Source of the DNA: Pseudomonadota bacterium
Lineage (GTDB): Bacteria; Myxococcota_A; Polyangia; Polyangiales; Polyangiaceae
DNA length: 15,581 bases
Reading direction: 5' to 3'
Assembly: GCA_023418705.1 (NCBI GenBank)
Contig: JAEZYZ010000457.1
Span: 1 to 15,581, forward strand
A program made the position numbers and the translations under genes. Below, one piece after another: positions 12,934-15,581 of the stretch. Below the pieces are notes generated by a model. That model searched no databases. It had not been told where the DNA came from and saw nothing but the letters and a program-made list of their open reading frames with translations. The number at the start of each line of letters is the position of its first letter. Positions within the stretch are counted from its first letter, which is position 1.

Positions 12934-13803
12934 TCACCGCTGGCAGCGCGAACAGAAGTGCGTCGAGCGCTGGGCCACGACGCGGCGCACGATCGGCCGC
13001 CCGCAGCTCGGGCACGGTTGACCGCCGCGTCCGTACACGAGGTGCTCGGATTGATAGTCGCCGGCGCTGCCGTCTGGATGGATGAAATCACTGATGCTGG
13101 AGCCGCCCGCCGCGATGGCACCGAGCAGCACCTGCCGCACGCTCTCGGCCAGGCGATCCGCCTCCGCGCGCTTGAGCCGCCGGGCGACGCGCAGCGGGGA
13201 CAGCCGCGCGAGGTGCAGCGCCTCGTCCGCGTAGATATTGCCCACGCCGGCCAACACCGACTGGTCGAGGAGCAGCGCCTTCAAGCAGGCGCGCCGGCCG
13301 CGGCTGGCCTCGAAGAGGTGAGCGCCGGTGACGTCGAGCGCGTCCTCGCCGAGCTTTGCGAGGCGTGGATCCGAGCCCCCGCGGGGCAGCAAGCGGACCT
13401 TGCCGAACTTGCGCACGTCGCGAAACATCAGCTCCGGTCCGCCCCCTTCGAAGCGCAGGCAGAGGTGGGTGTGGGCGTCGGGCTCGAAGGCCTCCGCCGG
13501 CTCGAGTCGAGCGCGACGTTTCAGGTTGAGCCGGCGGGAGCTCACCACGTCCGAGCCGAAGATCTGTCCCGTCATCCCCAGGTGCAAGAGCAGCGTTTCG
13601 CCCGAGTCCAGCGCCGCGAGCAGATACTTCCCGACCCGGTCCAGCCGCTCGACCGTCCTGCCCGCCAGCCGCCGCCGCAGCACCGCCGGCGCGGTGAGGA
13701 AAAAGTAGCTCGGGGGACCGGTGCGCACTTCGGCGATCCGACGGCCCACCAACAGCGGAGCCACCCGCCGGCGCGTCACTTCGACTTCGGGCAGCTCGGG
13801 CAC
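12934..13803 (-). CDS. mutM: Formamidopyrimidine-DNA glycosylase (Fpg/MutM)
   Basis: This bifunctional base-excision repair enzyme removes 8-oxoguanine and ring-opened purines and cleaves the abasic site. It has 289 residues. The N-terminus MPELPEVEV supplies the catalytic proline (P2 here) and E3. K59 in VGKYLL and M77 in HLGMTG are the conserved DNA contacts. NIYADEAL (189-196) is in the helix-two-turn-helix region. The C-terminal zinc finger has C264-x2-C267 and C284-x2-C287, with R279 in AQRSTHFC, the residue that contacts the phosphate. The start is GTG 13803, fixed by the required MPELPE sequence; no clear ribosome-binding site precedes it. It lies 24 bp behind the gene ending at 13828 and is probably co-transcribed with it. 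Confidence 0.98.
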   Translation of the reverse strand: MPELPEVEVTRRRVAPLLVGRRIAEVRTGPPSYFFLTAPAVLRRRLAGRTVERLDRVGKYLLAALDSGETLLLHLGMTGQIFGSDVVSSRRLNLKRRARLEPAEAFEPDAHTHLCLRFEGGGPELMFRDVRKFGKVRLLPRGGSDPRLAKLGEDALDVTGAHLFEASRGRRACLKALLLDQSVLAGVGNIYADEALHLARLSPLRVARRLKRAEADRLAESVRQVLLGAIAAGGSSISDFIHPDGSAGDYQSEHLVYGRGGQPCPSCGRPIVRRVVAQRSTHFCSRCQR

Positions 13804-13827
13804 GGCACGCTGGGTGAGCGCGGCGGC

Positions 13828-15078
13828 TCAGTTCTTCGCCTGCTTCGCGCCGGTGTCGCCGCGCAGCAGGTAGAAGAAGTCGCGCCGGCTGCGCTTGCGG
13901 ATGTACTCGTCCTCGCTGAACTCGAAGCCTTCGGCGAGGGCCACGGCGATGCGATCGGCGCGCCCCTCGGCGGGCTCGAACAGCACGAACTTCGGATAGG
14001 ACCAGTTCACGTCCAGCTGCGCCACGTCGACCGCCCCGGCGTGCCGCATCCCATCGGCCATGATCCGGGCGGTGGTGTGGTTGCTGATCGCGACGTACAG
14101 CACCTGTCGATCCGCGCTGAGCCCGACCGCCGAGCGGCGGATGACCGTGTCGCCGTCGAGGGTCGCGCCCCATTTGAGCGCCGAACCGTACTGCAGGCCC
14201 GGATGGATCTTGCCCTGCTCGTACATGCAGCTCGGCGCCTGCCGGTACCAGATCATGCGCTCGGCCGTGTCGGCGATCTTCTCCCAGGTCGCGATGACAT
14301 GGCTGCCGTCCTCGTACTTCGCGAACGTGCAGGCGCTCTTCTTCGCGGCGACCAGCGTCTTGCCGTCCACCATCATGCCGTAGCCGCCGTGCTCGGTCAT
14401 GAAGCCGCCGTTGAAGGCGGCGAGCAGCTCTTCGTGGTGCTCGCTCGGGATGACCGCCGGCCTCGGCAAATCCTCGGCCGCCTTCTCCGTGGCCTTGGGC
14501 TCCTGCGTCCCGGCGACCGGGATGACGTCCACCCGGCGCAGGTCGACCGCCACGATGAACAGCTCCGCCCAGGAGCGGCTCTTGTCCGGGTGCAGCAGGG
14601 TTTTGTAGAGGTAGGCCGGCTCCGCGGGCCGCCGCGGATCGACGATCTGTACCCACTCGCCGTCGCCCGGCGCCGACCAGGCGTCGTGGACGGGCCCCAC
14701 GGCTTCGAGCTGAAATGGCGGCAGCTCCGGGGCAGCCGGGCTGGCGTCGACGGTCGCGACCGCTTTGGCGGTGGGTGGGGCGGGGGCCGCCTCGGGCACC
14801 TTCCAGTACGCCTTCGGCTTCTCGTCCCGGCGCCACCAGCGGTTCCATCGATCCTCGACGGCGTAGACGGTGTCCTCCAGACGGGCGACGTTGTCGACGC
14901 CGATGACCGCGCGCAGCGAGTTGGCGACCAGCGGCCCCGCCCAGTCGAAACGATGGACGGCGAACCACAGCGCGGCCACCAACAGCAGCCCGCCCAGTGC
15001 CAGGTAGGCGAGCACGCGTCTGTAGCGCGGCCATCGACGGCCGCGCGCAACGGATTTCACGTCACGGTCGCTGCGCAT
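13828..15078 (-). CDS. Membrane-anchored protein with phosphodiester-glycosidase-like (NAGPA/DUF2233) domain
   Basis: This 416-residue protein has a basic N-terminus, one membrane helix (about 22-41) and a variable, Pro/Ala-rich stretch (about 95-125). A C-terminal domain (about 130-405) is likely on the outer side. The domain has landmarks of the NAGPA/DUF2233 fold: AAFNGGFMTEHGGYGMMVDG (220-239), RRSAVGLSAD (314-323) and AGAVDVAQLDVNWS (347-360). Family members elsewhere cleave phosphodiester-linked sugars. Here the usual LDGGxS segment reads LDVNWS, so activity is uncertain. Five cysteine-poor strands and an RKRSRRDFFYLLRG tail complete it. The start is ATG 15078 with a weak ribosome-binding site. 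mutM follows after 24 bp; a divergent envelope gene starts 168 bp upstream. The fold assignment is from motifs, not a search. Confidence 0.72.
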   Translation of the reverse strand: MRSDRDVKSVARGRRWPRYRRVLAYLALGGLLLVAALWFAVHRFDWAGPLVANSLRAVIGVDNVARLEDTVYAVEDRWNRWWRRDEKPKAYWKVPEAAPAPPTAKAVATVDASPAAPELPPFQLEAVGPVHDAWSAPGDGEWVQIVDPRRPAEPAYLYKTLLHPDKSRSWAELFIVAVDLRRVDVIPVAGTQEPKATEKAAEDLPRPAVIPSEHHEELLAAFNGGFMTEHGGYGMMVDGKTLVAAKKSACTFAKYEDGSHVIATWEKIADTAERMIWYRQAPSCMYEQGKIHPGLQYGSALKWGATLDGDTVIRRSAVGLSADRQVLYVAISNHTTARIMADGMRHAGAVDVAQLDVNWSYPKFVLFEPAEGRADRIAVALAEGFEFSEDEYIRKRSRRDFFYLLRGDTGAKQAKN

Positions 15079-15213
15079 GCGTCGGCAAGCCTACTCTGAG
15101 ACGTCGGACGGCGCCCATTTTTGGGTGGGAGCTCGACCGAGAATGGAAGCTTCTGCGGCGCGCCGAATCGACCCGGCGAAACGGCGGTCGCGTGTCGGTG
15201 ACAGTCGTCTTTC

Positions 15214-15232
15214 CCTTTTCGAGTCGAAGGGG
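15214..15232 (+). promoter_or_regulatory. Hairpin covering the likely ribosome-binding site of the next gene
   Basis: CCTTTTCG (15214-15221), triloop AGT and CGAAGGGG (15225-15232) can form an 8-bp stem with two G.T wobbles. The right arm contains AAGGGG, the best ribosome-binding site upstream of the TTG at 15247. Folding would hide it, so it might control translation. The short loop and wobbles make this tentative. Confidence 0.25.
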
Positions 15233-15246
15233 TAGACCTCTGGTCG

Positions 15247-15581
15247 TTGATCCCCCGCCTGAGCTCGACGGTTGCCCGGGTCCTGCTGGTGGGACTCGCG
15301 GTCGCGGGTCTTCCTTGCCGCGCTCGAGCGGACACCGGCGGTCGCTCGGGCGCAGAGGACCTGCCTGCGCTCGGTGGGTCGGGGCAGTGGCGGGCGCTGC
15401 TCGGGCGTCCGGTGACCGCCATCGAGGTTCGGGTCGACTCCAAGCTCTGGCCGGAGCACCCAGAGCTGCGCCGGGTCCGGCTCGGAGAGCCGCTGTCGCT
15501 CGAGCTGGCGCGCCGCGCCATGCGAGAGCTGACGGACACCGGCCGCTACGCCAGCGCCGAGGCCTCCGCCCGGGCGCGCGC
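15247..15581 (+). CDS. Secreted protein with POTRA-like domain, probable BamA/TamA family (partial, 5' end only)
   Basis: The frame from TTG 15247 stays open to the window edge (111 codons plus two bases). It begins with a signal peptide: IPRLSSTVARVLLVGLAVAG, then LPCRARA with an AxA-type cleavage site before DTGG. Residues from about 56 on read VTAIEVRVDSKLW, RRVRLGEPLSLELARRAMRE and LTDTGRYA. This is the IxVxG-like strand, helix and 'GRYA/GxF' pattern of a POTRA repeat. POTRA domains precede the barrel in BamA/TamA-type outer-membrane assembly proteins, so such a role is inferred; the barrel is beyond the window. The start is chosen from the signal peptide. AAGGGG (15227-15232) is 14 nt upstream, longer than usual, so another start is possible. 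It is divergent from the NAGPA-like gene. Confidence 0.7.
   Translation, partial: MIPRLSSTVARVLLVGLAVAGLPCRARADTGGRSGAEDLPALGGSGQWRALLGRPVTAIEVRVDSKLWPEHPELRRVRLGEPLSLELARRAMRELTDTGRYASAEASARAR

Noticed and set aside
12958..15099. 713-codon plus-strand open frame
   Set aside because: It runs antisense across mutM and the NAGPA-like gene, both of which have clear motifs on the minus strand.

Overview
The window is 15.6 kb of very GC-rich DNA (roughly two thirds G+C, with G/C strongly preferred at third codon positions) that reads as ordinary chromosome. No transposase, integrase, phage gene or CRISPR array is visible. A myxobacterial, probably Polyangia/Sorangium-like, or other former-deltaproteobacterial host is inferred from four things: the base composition, the many proline/alanine-rich envelope proteins, an ECF sigma factor paired with a small zinc-less membrane protein, and a CcmE of the cysteine (CxxxY) type. 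Taxonomy is an inference; no search was run.

Layout. (1) 83-1944, minus strand: dnaA followed by a small unknown gene. DnaA boxes and a TATAGT element lie at the dnaA 5' end. (2) 1945-2819: about 875 bp with no convincing gene, but with several inverted repeats, including a near-perfect 40-nt hairpin at 2579-2618. It is a candidate replication-origin or regulatory-RNA region. (3) 2820-6161: a PorV/FadL-like outer-membrane barrel protein (+), a 445-residue protein of unknown function (-) convergent with it, a strong intergenic hairpin, and a proline-rich secreted barrel protein (-). (4) 6239-10001, plus strand: a four-helix membrane protein, ccmE, hemE, hemG and tRNA-Gln(TTG). ccmE-hemE-hemG are tightly packed and form a haem unit: HemE makes coproporphyrinogen III, HemG oxidises protoporphyrinogen IX, and CcmE carries finished haem in the periplasm for cytochrome c assembly. 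(5) 10198-11135: an ECF sigma factor with an overlapping single-pass membrane protein, the probable anti-sigma factor. (6) 11140-12779, minus strand: rpiA followed by a PP2C phosphatase. (7) 12934-15078, minus strand: mutM (fpg) behind a membrane-anchored protein with a phosphodiester-glycosidase-like domain. (8) 15247 to the right edge, plus strand: the 5' part of a secreted protein with a POTRA-like segment, probably BamA/TamA family.

Most of the window is housekeeping. The points that merit a second look are the CxxxY CcmE with two further periplasmic cysteines, the structured gene-free region beside dnaA, the DnaA-box palindrome just downstream of the apparent dnaA promoter, the zinc-less candidate anti-sigma factor, and three conspicuous uncharacterised proteins. 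I do not see a clearly new multi-gene system.
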